Assembly (NCBI GenBank): GCA_963680875.1
Contig: OY804582.1
Coordinates: 56,438,646-56,502,645 of the forward strand
Source of the DNA: Bathymodiolus brooksi
Taxonomy: Eukaryota > Mollusca > Bivalvia > Mytilida > Modiolidae
Reading direction: 5' to 3'
DNA: 64,000 nucleotides
In this document: positions 34,073 to 46,209 of the stretch, in pieces
Layout of the letters: each line of letters starts with the position of its first letter
How positions within the stretch are numbered: position 1 is the stretch's first letter
Notes under the pieces: model-generated
The model's input: the letters and a program-made list of their open reading frames with translations, nothing else
Databases searched by the model: none
Told to the model about the DNA's origin: nothing
Translations under genes and position numbers: made by a program

Positions 34073-37000
34073 AGCTGCTCTCTCCTCTGTCAAAGACAAT
34101 CGCTAGGTTAAAACTTACAAAGCTGCCGTCTCCTCTGCCAAAGACAATCGCTAGGTCAAAACTTACAAAGCTGCTGTCTCCTCTATCAAAGACAATCGCT
34201 AGGTTAAAATTTACAAAGCTGCTGTCTCCTCTATCAAAGACAATCGCTAGGTTAAAACTTACAAAGCTGCTGTCTCTTCTGTCAAAGACAATCGCTAGGT
34301 TAAAACTTACAAAGCTGCTGTCTCTTCTGTCAAAGACAATCGCTAGGTTAAAACTTAAAAAGCTGCTGTCTCCTCTGTCAAAGACAATCGCTAGGTTAAA
34401 ACTTACAAAGCTGCTGTCTCTTCTGTCAAAGACAATCGCTAGGTTAAAACTTACAAAGCTGCTGTCTCTTCTGTCAAAGACAATCGCTAGGTTAAAACTT
34501 ACAAAGCTGCTGTCTCCTCTGTCAAACAAAATCGCTAGGTTAAAACTTACAAAGCTGCTGTCTCCTCTGTCAAAGACAATCGCTAGGTTAAAACTTACAA
34601 AGCTGCTGTCTCCTCTGTCAAAGAAAATCGGTAGGCTAAAACTTACAAAGCTGCTGTCTCCTCTGTCAAAGACAATCGCTAGGTTAAAACTTACAAAGCT
34701 GCTGTCTCCTCTGTCAAAGACAATCGCTAGGTTAAAACTTACAAAGCTGCTGTCTCCTCTGTCAAAGAAAAACGCTAGGATAAAACGTACAAAGCTGCTG
34801 TCTCCTCTGTCAAAGACAATCGCTAGGTTAAAACTTACAAAGCTGCTGTCTCCTCTGTCAAAGACAATCGCTAGGATAAAACTTACAAAGCTGCTGTCAT
34901 CTCTGTCAAAGACAATCGCTAGGTTAAAACTTACAAAGCTGCTGTCTCCTCTGTCAAAGACAATTGCTAGCTTAAAACTTACAAAGCTTCTGTCACCTCT
35001 GTCAAAGACAATCGCTAGGTTAAAACTTACAAAGCTGCTGTCTCCTCTGTGAAAGACAATCGCTAGGTTAAAACTTACAAAGCTGCTGTCTCCTCTGTCA
35101 AAGACAATCGCTAGGTTAAAACTTACAAAGCTGCTTTCTCCTCTGTCAAAGACAATCGCTAGGTTAAAACTTACAAAGCTGCTCTCTCCTCTGTCAAAGA
35201 CAATCGCTAGGTTAAAACTTACAAAGCTGCTGTCTCCTCTGTCAAAGACAATCGCTAGGTTAAAACTTGCAAAGCTGCTGTCTCCTCTGTCAAAGACAAT
35301 CGCTAGGTTAAAACTTACAAAGCTGCTGTCTCCTCTGTCAAAGACAATCGCTAGGTTAAAACTTACAAAGCTGCTGTCTCCTCTGTCAAAGACAATCGCT
35401 AGGTTAAAACATACAAAGCTGATGTCTCCTCTGTCAAAGACAAACGCTAGGATACAACTTACAAAGCTGCTGTCTCCTCTGTCAAAGACAATCGCTAGGT
35501 TAAAACTTACAAAGCTGCTGTCTCCTCTGTCAAAGACAATCGCTAGGTTAAAACTTACAAAGCTGCTCTCTCCTCTGTCAAAGACAATCGCTAGGTTAAA
35601 ACTTACAAAGCTGCTGTCTCCTCTGTTAAAGACAATTGCTAGGTTAAAACTTACAAAGCTGCTGTCTCCTCTGTCAAAGAAAATCGCTAGATTAAAACTT
35701 ACAAAGCTGCTGTCTCTTCTGTCAAAGACAATCGCTAGGTTAAAACTTACAAAGCTGCTGTCTCCTCTGTCAAAGAAAATCGCTAGGTTAAAACTTACAA
35801 AGCTGCTGTCTCTTCTGCCAAAGACAATCGCTAGGTTAAAACTTACAAAGCTGCTGTCTCTTCTGTCAAAGACAATCGCTAGGTTAAAACTTACAAAGCT
35901 GCTGTCTCCTCTGTCAAAGAAAATCGCTAGGTTAAAACTTACAAAGCTGCTGTCTCCTCTGTCAAAGACAATCACTAGGTTAAAACTTACAAAGCTGCTG
36001 TCTCCTCTGTCAAAGACAATCGGTAGGCTAAAACTTACAAAGCTGCTGTCTCCTCTGTCAAAGACAATCGCTAGGTTAAAACTTACAAAGCTGCTGTCTC
36101 CTCTGTCAAAGACAATCGCTAGGTTAAAACTTACAAAGCTGCTGTCTCCTCTGTCAAAGACAAACGCTAGGATAAAACTTACAAAGCTGCTGTCTCCTCT
36201 GTCAAAGACAATCGCTAGGTTAAAACTTACAAAGCTGCTGTCTCCTCTGTCAAAGACAATCGGTAGGCTAAAACTTACAAAGCTGCTGTCTCCTCTGTCA
36301 AAGAAAATCGCTAGGTTAAAACTTACAAAGCTGCTGTCTCCTCTGTCAAAGACAATCGCTAGGTTAAACCTTACAAAGCTGCTGTCTCCTCTGTCAAAGA
36401 CAAACGCTAGGATAAAACTTACAAAGCTGCTGTCTCCTCTGTCAAAGAAAATCGCTAGGTTAAAACTTACAAAGCTGCTGTCTCCTCTGTCAAAGACAAT
36501 CGGTAGGCTAAAATTTACAAAGCTGCTGTCTCCTCTGTCAAAGACAATCGCTAGGTTAAAACTTACAAAGCTGCTGTCTCCTCTGTCAAAGACAATCGCT
36601 AGGATAAAACTTACAAAGCTGCTGTCTCCTCTGTCAAAGAAAATCGCTAGGTTAAAACTTACAAAGCTGCTGTCTCCTCTGTCAAAGACAATCGCTAGGA
36701 TAAAACTTACAAAGCTGCTGTCTCCTCTGTCAAAGACAATCGCTAGGAAAAAACTTACAAAGCTGCTGTCTCCTCTGTCAAAGAAAATCGCTAGGTTAAA
36801 ACTTACAACGCTGCTGTCTCCTCTCTCAAAGACAATCGCTAGGTTAAAACTTACAAAGCTGCTGTCTCTTCTGTCAAAGACAATCGCTAGGTTAAAACTT
36901 GCAAAGCTGCTGTCTCCTCGGTCAAAGAAAATCGCTAGGTTAAAACTTACAAAGCTGCTGTCTCCTCTGTCAAAGACAATCGGTAGGCTAAAACTTACAA

Positions 37001-40000
37001 AGCTGCTGTCACCTCTGTCAAAGACAATCGCTAGGTTAAAACTTACAAAGCTGCTGTCTCCCCTTGTCAAAGACAATCGCTAGGTTTAAACTTACAAAGC
37101 TGCTGTCTCCTCTGTCAAAGACAAACGCTAGGATAAAACTTACAAAGCTGCTGTCTCCTCTGTCAAAGACAATCGCTAGGTTAAAACTTACAAAGCTGCT
37201 GTCTCCTCTGTCAAAGACAATCGGTAGGCTAAAACTTACAAAGCTGCTGTCTCCTCTGTCAAAGAAAATCGCTAGGATAAAACTTACAAAGCTGCTGTCT
37301 CCTCTGTCAAAGAAAATCGCTAGGTTAAAACTTACAAAGCTGCTGTCTCCTCTGTCAAAGACAATCGCTAAGATAAAACTTACAAAGCTGCTGTCACCTC
37401 TGTCAAAGACAATCGCTAGGTTAAAACTTCCAAAGCTGCTGTCTCCTCCATCAAAGAAAATCGCTAGGATAAAACTTACAAAGCTGCTGTCTCCTCTGTC
37501 AAAGAAAATCGCTAGGTTAAAACTTACAAAGCTGCTGTCTCCTCTGTCAAAGACAATTGCTAGCTTAAAACTTACAAAGCTGCTGTCTCCTCTGTCAAAG
37601 ACAATCGCTAGGTTAAAACTTACAAAGCTGCTGTCTCCTCTGTTAAAGACAATCGCTAGGTTAAAACTTACAAAGCTGCTGTCTCTTCTGTCAAAGACAA
37701 TCGCTAGGTTAAAACTTACAAAACTGCTGTCTCCTCTGTCAAAGAAAATCGCTAGGTTAAAACTTACAAAGCTGCTGTCTCCTCTGTCAAAAAAAATCGT
37801 TAGGTTAAAACTTACAAAGCTGCTGTCTGCTTTGTCAAAGACAATCGCTAGGTTAAAACTTACAAAGCTGCTGTCTCCTCTGTCAAGGACAATCGCTAGG
37901 TTAAAACTTACAAAGCTGCTGTCTCCTCTGTCAAAGACAATCGCTAGGTTAAAAGTTACAAAGCTGCTTTCTCCTCTGTCAAAGACAATCGCTAGGTTAA
38001 AACTTACAAAGCTGCTCTCTCCTCTGTCAAAGACAATCGCTAGGTTAAAACTTACAAAGCTGCTGTCTCCTCTGTCAAAGACAATCGCTAGGTTAAAACT
38101 TGCAAAGCTGCTGTCTCCTCTGTCAAAGACAATCGCTAGGTTAAAACTTACAAAGCTGCTCTCTCCTCTGTCAAAGAAAATCGGTAGGCTAAAACTTACA
38201 AAGCTGCTGTCTCCTCTGTCAAAGACAATCGCTAGGTTAAAACTTACAAAGCTGCTGTCTCCTCTGTCAAAGACAATCGCTAGGTTAAAACATACAAAGC
38301 TGCTGTCTCCTCTGTCAAAGACAAACGCTAGGATACAACTTACAAAGCTGCTGTCTCCTCTGTCAAAGACAATCGCTAGGTTAAAACTTACAAAGCTGAT
38401 GTCTCCTCTGTCAAAGACAAACGCTAGGATACAACTTACAAAGCTGCTGTCTCCTCTGTCAAAGACAATCGCTAGGTTAAAACTTACAAAGCTGCTGTCT
38501 CCTCTGTCAAAGACAATCGCTAGGTTAAAACTTACAAAGCTGCTGTCTCCTCTGTCAAAGACAATCGCTAGGTTAAAACTTACAAAGCTGCTGTCTCCTC
38601 TGTTAAAGACAATTGCTAGGTTAAAACTTACAAAGCTGCTGTCTCCTCTGTCAAAGAAAATCGCTAGATTAAAACTTACAAAGCTGCTGTCTCTTCTGTC
38701 AAAGACAATCGCTAGGTTAAAACTTACAAAGCTGCTGTCTCCTCTGTCAAAGAAAATCGCTAGGTTAAAACTTACAAAGCTGCTGTCTCTTCTGCCAAAG
38801 ACAATCGCTAGGTTAAAACTTACAAAGCTGCTGTCTCTTCTGTCAAAGACAATCGCTAGGTTAAAACTTACAAAGCTGCTGTCTCCTCTGTCAAAGAAAA
38901 TCGCTAGGTTAAAACTTACAAAGCTGCTGTCTCCTCTGTCAAAGACAATCACTAGGTTAAAACTTACAAAGCTGCTGTCTCCTCTGTCAAAGACAATCGG
39001 TAGGCTAAAACTTACAAAGCTGCTGTCTCCTCTGTCAAAGACAATCGCTAGGTTAAAACTTACAAAGCTGCTGTCTCCTCTGTCAAAGACAAACGCTAGG
39101 ATAAAACTTACAAAGCTGCTGTCTCCTCTGTCAAAGACAATCGCTAGGTTAAAACTTACAAAGCTGCTGTCTCCTCTGTCAAAGACAATCGGTAGGCTAA
39201 AACTTACAAAGCTGCTGTCTCCTCTGTCAAAGAAAATCGCTAGGTTAAAACTTACAAAGCTGCTGTCTCCTCTGTCAAAGACAATCGCTAGGATAAAACT
39301 TACAAAGCTGCAGTCTCCTCTGTCAAAGACAATCGCTAGGTTAAAACTTACAAAGCTGCTGTCTCCTCTGTCAAAGACAAACGGTAGGCTAAAACTTACA
39401 AAGCTGCTGTCTCCTCTGTCAAAGACAATCGCTAGGTTAAAACTTACAAAGCTGCTGTCTCCTCTGTCAAAGACAATCGCTAGGTTAAACCTTACAAAGC
39501 TGCTGTCTCCTCTGTCAAAGACAAACGCTAGGATAAAACTTACAAAGCTGCTGTCTCCTCTGTCAAAGAAAATCGCTAGGTTAAAACTTACAAAGCTGCT
39601 GTCTCCTCTGTCAAAGACAATCGGTAGGCTAAAATTTACAAAGCTGCTGTCTCCTCTGTCAAAGACAATCGCTAGGTTAAAACTTACAAAGCTGCTGTCT
39701 CCTCTGTCAAAGACAATCGCTAGGATAAAACTTACAAAGCTGCTGTCTCCTCTGTCAAAGAAAATCGCTAGGTTAAAACTTACAAAGCTGCTGTCTCCTC
39801 TGTCAAAGACAATCGCTAGGATAAAACTTACAAAGCTGCTGTCTCCTCTGTCAAAGACAATCGCTAGGATAAAACTTACAAAGCTGCTGTCTCCTCTGTC
39901 AAAGAAAATCGCTAGGTTAAAACTTACAACGCTGCTGTCTCCTCTCTCAAAGACAATCGCTAGGTTAAAACTTACAAAGCTGCTGTCTCTTCTGTCAAAG

Positions 40001-40309
40001 ACAATCGCTAGGTTAAAACTTGCAAAGCTGCTGTCTCCTCGGTCAAAGAAAATCGCTAGGTTAAAACTTACAAAGCTGCTGTCTCCTCTGTCAAAGACAA
40101 TCGGTAGGCTAAAACTTACAAAGCTGCTGTCACCTCTGTCAAAGACAATCGCTAGGTTAAAACTTACAAAGCTGCTGTCTCCCCTGTCAAAGACAATCGC
40201 TAGGTTTAAACTTACAAAGCTGCTGTCTCCTCTGTCAAAGACAAACGCTAGGATAAAACTTACAAAGCTGCTGTCTCCTCTGTCAAAGACAATCGCTAGG
40301 TTAAAACTT
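34073..40309. repeat. Zone with a 3.0-3.1 kb repeated block
   Basis: Sequence at 35.4-37.05 kb recurs at 38.4-40.17 kb. The offset is 2,977 bp near 35664 and 3,121 bp near 36919 (CCTCGGTC variant, again at 40040), a gain of three monomers in the second copy. From 37081 the match to 40201 is at exactly 3,120 bp (rare AGGTTTAAAC variant in both). It also contains the CATAC/GATGTCTCC monomer near 35410 and the CATAC monomer with GCTGTCTCC near 38291. It is all satellite. Confidence 0.85.
37049..37097. repeat. 49-bp monomer: the only one-base insertion
   Basis: Here the sequence is GTCTCCCCTTGTC, whereas the paired copy near 40169 has GTCTCCCCTGTC at normal length. The extra T lies at 37064-37065. 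It ends one + reading frame and shifts phase by +1. It is the sole length gain among 1,333 monomers. Confidence 0.9.
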
Positions 40310-42469
40310 ACAAAGCTGCTGTCTCCTCTGTCAAAGACAATCGGTAGGCTAAAACTTACAAAGCTGCTGTCTCCTCTGTCAAAGAAAATCGCTAGGATAA
40401 AACTTACAAAGCTGCTGTCTCCTCTGTCAAAGAAAATCGCTAGGTTAAAACTTACAAAGCTGCTGTCTCCTCTGTCAAAGACAATCGCTAAGATAAAACT
40501 TACAAAGCTGCTGTCACCTCTGTCAAAGACAATCGCTAGGTTAAAACTTCCAAAGCTGCTGTCTCCTCCGTCAAAGAAAATCGCTAGGATAAAACTTACA
40601 AAGCTGCTGTCTCCTCTGTCAAAGAAAATCGCTAGGTTAAAACTTACAAAGCTGCTGTCTCCTCTGTCAAAGACAATTGCTAGCTTAAAACTTACAAAGC
40701 TGCTGTCTCCTCTGTCAAAGACAATCGCTAGGTTAAAACTTACAAAGCTGCTGTCTCCTCTGTTAAAGACAATCGCTAGGTTAAAACTAACAAAGCTGCT
40801 GTCTCTTCTGTCAAAGACAATCGCTAGGTTAAAACTTACAAAACTGCTGTCTCCTCTGTCAAAGAAAATCGCTAGGTTAAAACTTACAAAGCTGCTGTCT
40901 GCTTTGTCAAAGACAATCGCTAGGTTAAAACTTACAAAGCTGCTGTCTCCTCTGTCAAGGACAATCGCTAGGTTAAAACTTACAAAGCTGCTGTCTCCTC
41001 TGTCAAAGACAATCGCTAGGTTAAAAGTTACAAAGCTGCTTTCTCCTCTGTCAAAGACAATCGCTAGGTTAAAACTTACAAAGCTGCTCTCTCCTCTGTC
41101 AAAGACAATCGCTAGGTTAAAACTTACAAAGCTGCTGTCTCCTCTGTCAAAGACAATCGCTAGGTTAAAACTTGCAAAGCTGCTGTCTCCTCTGTCAAAG
41201 ACAATCGCTAGGTTAAAACTTACAAAGCTGCTCTCTCCTCTGTCAAAGAAAATCGGTAGGCTAAAACTTACAAAGCTGCTGTCTCCTCTGTCAAAGACAA
41301 TCGCTAGGTTAAAACTTACAAAGCTGCTGTCTCCTCTGTCAAAGACAATCGCTAGGTTAAAACATACAAAGCTGCTGTCTCCTCTGTCAAAGACAAACGC
41401 TAGGATACAACTTACAAAGCTGCTGTCTCCTCTGTCAAAGACAATCGCTAGGTTAAAACTTACAAAGCTGCTGTCTCCTCTGTCAAAGACAATCGCTAGG
41501 TTAAAACTTACAAAGCTGCTGTCTCCTCTGTTAAAGACAATCACTAGGTTAAAACTTACAAAGCTGCTGTCTCCTCTGTCAAAAACAATCGCTAGGTTAA
41601 AACTTACAAAGCTGCTCTCTCCTCTGTCAAAGAAAATCGCTAGGTTAAAATTTACAAAGCTGCTTTCTCCTCTATCAAAGACAATCGCTAGGATAAAACT
41701 TACAAAGCTGCTGTCTCTTCTGTCAAAGACAATCGCTAGGTTAAAACTTACAAAGCTGCTGTCTCCTCTGTCAAAGAAAATCGCTAGATTAAAACTTACA
41801 AAGCTGCTGTCTCCTCTGTCAAAGAAAATCGTTAGGTTAAAACTTACAAAGCTGCTGTCTCCATGGTCAAAGACAATCACTAGGTTAAACCTTACAAAGC
41901 TGCTGTCTCCTCTGCCAAAGACAATCGTTAGGTTAAAACTTACAAAGCTGCTGTCTCCTCTGTCAAAGACAATCGCTAGGTTAAAACTTACAAAGCTGCT
42001 CTCTCTTCTGTCAAAGACAATCGCTAGGTTAAAACTTACAAAGCTGCTGTCTCCTCTGTCAAGGACAATCGCTAGGTTAAAACTTACAAAGCTGCTGTCT
42101 CCTCTGTCAAAGACAATCGCTAGGTTAAAAGTTACAAAGCTGCTTTCTGCTCTGTCAAAGACAATCGCTAGGTTAAAACTTACAAAGCTGCTCTCTCCTC
42201 TGTCAAAGACAATCGCTAGGTTAAAACTTACAAAGCTGCTGTCTCCTCTGTCAAAGACAATCGCTAGGTTAAAACATGCAAAGCTGCTGTCTCCTCTGTC
42301 AAAGACAATCGCTAGGTTAAAACTTACAAAGCTGCTGTCTCCTCTGTCAAAGAAAATCGGTAGGCTAAAACTTACAAAGCTGCTGTCTCCTCTGTCAAAG
42401 ACAATCGCTAGGTTAAAACTTACAAAGCTGCTGTCTCCTCTGTCAAAGACAATCGCTAGGTTAAAACAT
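40310..42469. repeat. 2,160-bp (45-monomer) tandem duplication, copy 1
   Basis: Comparison line by line with the sequence 2,160 bp downstream gave one mismatch over 40321-42480: TCACTAGG (A at 41543) here against TCGCTAGG (G at 43703). Rare variants shared by both copies include AAACTTCCAAAG, AAACTAACAAAG, GTCTGCTTTG and AAAAGTTAC. The left edge is fixed near 40309, where AAACTT here faces AAACAT at 42469. Confidence 0.96.
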
Positions 42470-44660
42470 ACAAAGCTGCTGTCTCCTCTGTCAAAGACAA
42501 TCGGTAGGCTAAAACTTACAAAGCTGCTGTCTCCTCTGTCAAAGAAAATCGCTAGGATAAAACTTACAAAGCTGCTGTCTCCTCTGTCAAAGAAAATCGC
42601 TAGGTTAAAACTTACAAAGCTGCTGTCTCCTCTGTCAAAGACAATCGCTAAGATAAAACTTACAAAGCTGCTGTCACCTCTGTCAAAGACAATCGCTAGG
42701 TTAAAACTTCCAAAGCTGCTGTCTCCTCCGTCAAAGAAAATCGCTAGGATAAAACTTACAAAGCTGCTGTCTCCTCTGTCAAAGAAAATCGCTAGGTTAA
42801 AACTTACAAAGCTGCTGTCTCCTCTGTCAAAGACAATTGCTAGCTTAAAACTTACAAAGCTGCTGTCTCCTCTGTCAAAGACAATCGCTAGGTTAAAACT
42901 TACAAAGCTGCTGTCTCCTCTGTTAAAGACAATCGCTAGGTTAAAACTAACAAAGCTGCTGTCTCTTCTGTCAAAGACAATCGCTAGGTTAAAACTTACA
43001 AAACTGCTGTCTCCTCTGTCAAAGAAAATCGCTAGGTTAAAACTTACAAAGCTGCTGTCTGCTTTGTCAAAGACAATCGCTAGGTTAAAACTTACAAAGC
43101 TGCTGTCTCCTCTGTCAAGGACAATCGCTAGGTTAAAACTTACAAAGCTGCTGTCTCCTCTGTCAAAGACAATCGCTAGGTTAAAAGTTACAAAGCTGCT
43201 TTCTCCTCTGTCAAAGACAATCGCTAGGTTAAAACTTACAAAGCTGCTCTCTCCTCTGTCAAAGACAATCGCTAGGTTAAAACTTACAAAGCTGCTGTCT
43301 CCTCTGTCAAAGACAATCGCTAGGTTAAAACTTGCAAAGCTGCTGTCTCCTCTGTCAAAGACAATCGCTAGGTTAAAACTTACAAAGCTGCTCTCTCCTC
43401 TGTCAAAGAAAATCGGTAGGCTAAAACTTACAAAGCTGCTGTCTCCTCTGTCAAAGACAATCGCTAGGTTAAAACTTACAAAGCTGCTGTCTCCTCTGTC
43501 AAAGACAATCGCTAGGTTAAAACATACAAAGCTGCTGTCTCCTCTGTCAAAGACAAACGCTAGGATACAACTTACAAAGCTGCTGTCTCCTCTGTCAAAG
43601 ACAATCGCTAGGTTAAAACTTACAAAGCTGCTGTCTCCTCTGTCAAAGACAATCGCTAGGTTAAAACTTACAAAGCTGCTGTCTCCTCTGTTAAAGACAA
43701 TCGCTAGGTTAAAACTTACAAAGCTGCTGTCTCCTCTGTCAAAAACAATCGCTAGGTTAAAACTTACAAAGCTGCTCTCTCCTCTGTCAAAGAAAATCGC
43801 TAGGTTAAAATTTACAAAGCTGCTTTCTCCTCTATCAAAGACAATCGCTAGGATAAAACTTACAAAGCTGCTGTCTCTTCTGTCAAAGACAATCGCTAGG
43901 TTAAAACTTACAAAGCTGCTGTCTCCTCTGTCAAAGAAAATCGCTAGATTAAAACTTACAAAGCTGCTGTCTCCTCTGTCAAAGAAAATCGTTAGGTTAA
44001 AACTTACAAAGCTGCTGTCTCCATGGTCAAAGACAATCACTAGGTTAAACCTTACAAAGCTGCTGTCTCCTCTGCCAAAGACAATCGTTAGGTTAAAACT
44101 TACAAAGCTGCTGTCTCCTCTGTCAAAGACAATCGCTAGGTTAAAACTTACAAAGCTGCTCTCTCTTCTGTCAAAGACAATCGCTAGGTTAAAACTTACA
44201 AAGCTGCTGTCTCCTCTGTCAAGGACAATCGCTAGGTTAAAACTTACAAAGCTGCTGTCTCCTCTGTCAAAGACAATCGCTAGGTTAAAAGTTACAAAGC
44301 TGCTTTCTGCTCTGTCAAAGACAATCGCTAGGTTAAAACTTACAAAGCTGCTCTCTCCTCTGTCAAAGACAATCGCTAGGTTAAAACTTACAAAGCTGCT
44401 GTCTCCTCTGTCAAAGACAATCGCTAGGTTAAAACATGCAAAGCTGCTGTCTCCTCTGTCAAAGACAATCGCTAGGTTAAAACTTACAAAGCTGCTGTCT
44501 CCTCTGTCAAAGAAAATCGGTAGGCTAAAACTTACAAAGCTGCTGTCTCCTCTGTCAAAGACAATCGCTAGGTTAAAACTTACAAAGCTGCTGTCTCCTC
44601 TGTCAAAGACAATCGCTAGGTTAAAACATACAAAGCTGCTGTCTCCTCTGTCAAAGACAA
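42470..44660. repeat. 2,160-bp (45-monomer) tandem duplication, copy 2
   Basis: This copy is almost identical to the preceding 45 monomers. The match stops at 44661, where this side has ACGCTAGG and the corresponding place (42501) has TCGGTAGG. The same series is also related, less closely, to 37200-38600 at an offset of 3,072-3,120 bp from copy 1, so copy 1 and copy 2 are the newest members of a three-copy family. Confidence 0.95.
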
Positions 44661-45378
44661 ACGCTAGGATACAACTTACAAAGCTGCTGTCTCCTCTGTC
44701 AAAGACAATCGCTAGGTTAAAACTTACAAAGCTGCTGTCTCCTCTGTCAAAGACAATCGCTAGGTTAAAACTTACAAAGCTGCTGTCTCCTCTGTTAAAG
44801 ACAATCGCTAGGTTAAAACTTACAAAGCTGCTGTCTCCTCTGTCAAAAACAATCGCTAGGTTAAAACTTACAAAGCTGCTATCTCCTCTGTCAAAGAAAA
44901 TCGCTAGGTTAAAATTTACAAAGCTGCTGTCTCCTCTATTAAAGACAATCGCTAGGATAAAACTTACAAAGCTGCTGTCTCTTCTGTCAAAGACAATCGC
45001 TAGGTTAAAACTTACAAAGCTGCTGACTCCTCTGTCAAAGAAAATCGCTAGATTAAAACTTACAAAGCTGCTGTCTCCTCTGTCAAAGAAAATCGTTAGG
45101 TTAAAACTTACAAAGCTGCTGTCTCCATGGTCAAAGACAATCACTAGGTTAAACCTTACAAAGCTGCTGTCTCCTCTGCCAAAGAAAATCGTTAGGTTAA
45201 AACTTACAAAGCTGCTGTCTCCTCTGTCAAAGACAATCGCTAGGTTAAAACTTACAAAGCTGCTCTCTCTTCTGTCAAAGACAATCGCTAGGTTAAAACT
45301 TACAAAGCTGCTTTCTCCTCTGTCAAAGACAATCGCTAGGTTAAAACTTACAAAGCTGCTCTCTCCTCAGTCAAAGAA
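44563..45378. repeat. 816-bp (17-monomer) perfect tandem duplication, copy 1
   Basis: Positions 44563-45393 are identical to 45379-46209 over 831 bases by direct comparison, with no mismatch. Private variants present in both copies include GCTATCTCC (44881 and 45697), TCTATTAAAG, GCTGACTCC (45025 and 45841), CCATGG (45125 and 45941), AAACCTTAC and CCTCAGTC (45368 and 46184). Confidence 0.96.
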
Positions 45379-46209
45379 AATCGCTAGGTTAAAACTTACA
45401 AAGCTGCTGTCTCCTCTGTCAAAGACAATCGCTAGGTTAAAACATACAAAGCTGCTGTCTCCTCTGTCAAAGACAAACGCTAGGATACAACTTACAAAGC
45501 TGCTGTCTCCTCTGTCAAAGACAATCGCTAGGTTAAAACTTACAAAGCTGCTGTCTCCTCTGTCAAAGACAATCGCTAGGTTAAAACTTACAAAGCTGCT
45601 GTCTCCTCTGTTAAAGACAATCGCTAGGTTAAAACTTACAAAGCTGCTGTCTCCTCTGTCAAAAACAATCGCTAGGTTAAAACTTACAAAGCTGCTATCT
45701 CCTCTGTCAAAGAAAATCGCTAGGTTAAAATTTACAAAGCTGCTGTCTCCTCTATTAAAGACAATCGCTAGGATAAAACTTACAAAGCTGCTGTCTCTTC
45801 TGTCAAAGACAATCGCTAGGTTAAAACTTACAAAGCTGCTGACTCCTCTGTCAAAGAAAATCGCTAGATTAAAACTTACAAAGCTGCTGTCTCCTCTGTC
45901 AAAGAAAATCGTTAGGTTAAAACTTACAAAGCTGCTGTCTCCATGGTCAAAGACAATCACTAGGTTAAACCTTACAAAGCTGCTGTCTCCTCTGCCAAAG
46001 AAAATCGTTAGGTTAAAACTTACAAAGCTGCTGTCTCCTCTGTCAAAGACAATCGCTAGGTTAAAACTTACAAAGCTGCTCTCTCTTCTGTCAAAGACAA
46101 TCGCTAGGTTAAAACTTACAAAGCTGCTTTCTCCTCTGTCAAAGACAATCGCTAGGTTAAAACTTACAAAGCTGCTCTCTCCTCAGTCAAAGAAAATCGC
46201 TAGGTTAAA
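45379..46209. repeat. 816-bp (17-monomer) perfect tandem duplication, copy 2
   Basis: This is the second, identical copy. It begins one base after 45378, where A here faces C at 44562, and ends at 46209 before T (46210) where copy 1 has C. Zero divergence makes this the most recent visible duplication in the window. Confidence 0.96.

Noticed and set aside
37036..45144. Giant - strand reading frame of 2,702 codons
   Set aside because: It is the antisense open frame of the same repeat. It has a non-ATG start opposite the ATCACTAGG variant and no sign of gene structure, and it overlaps the + frame almost completely.
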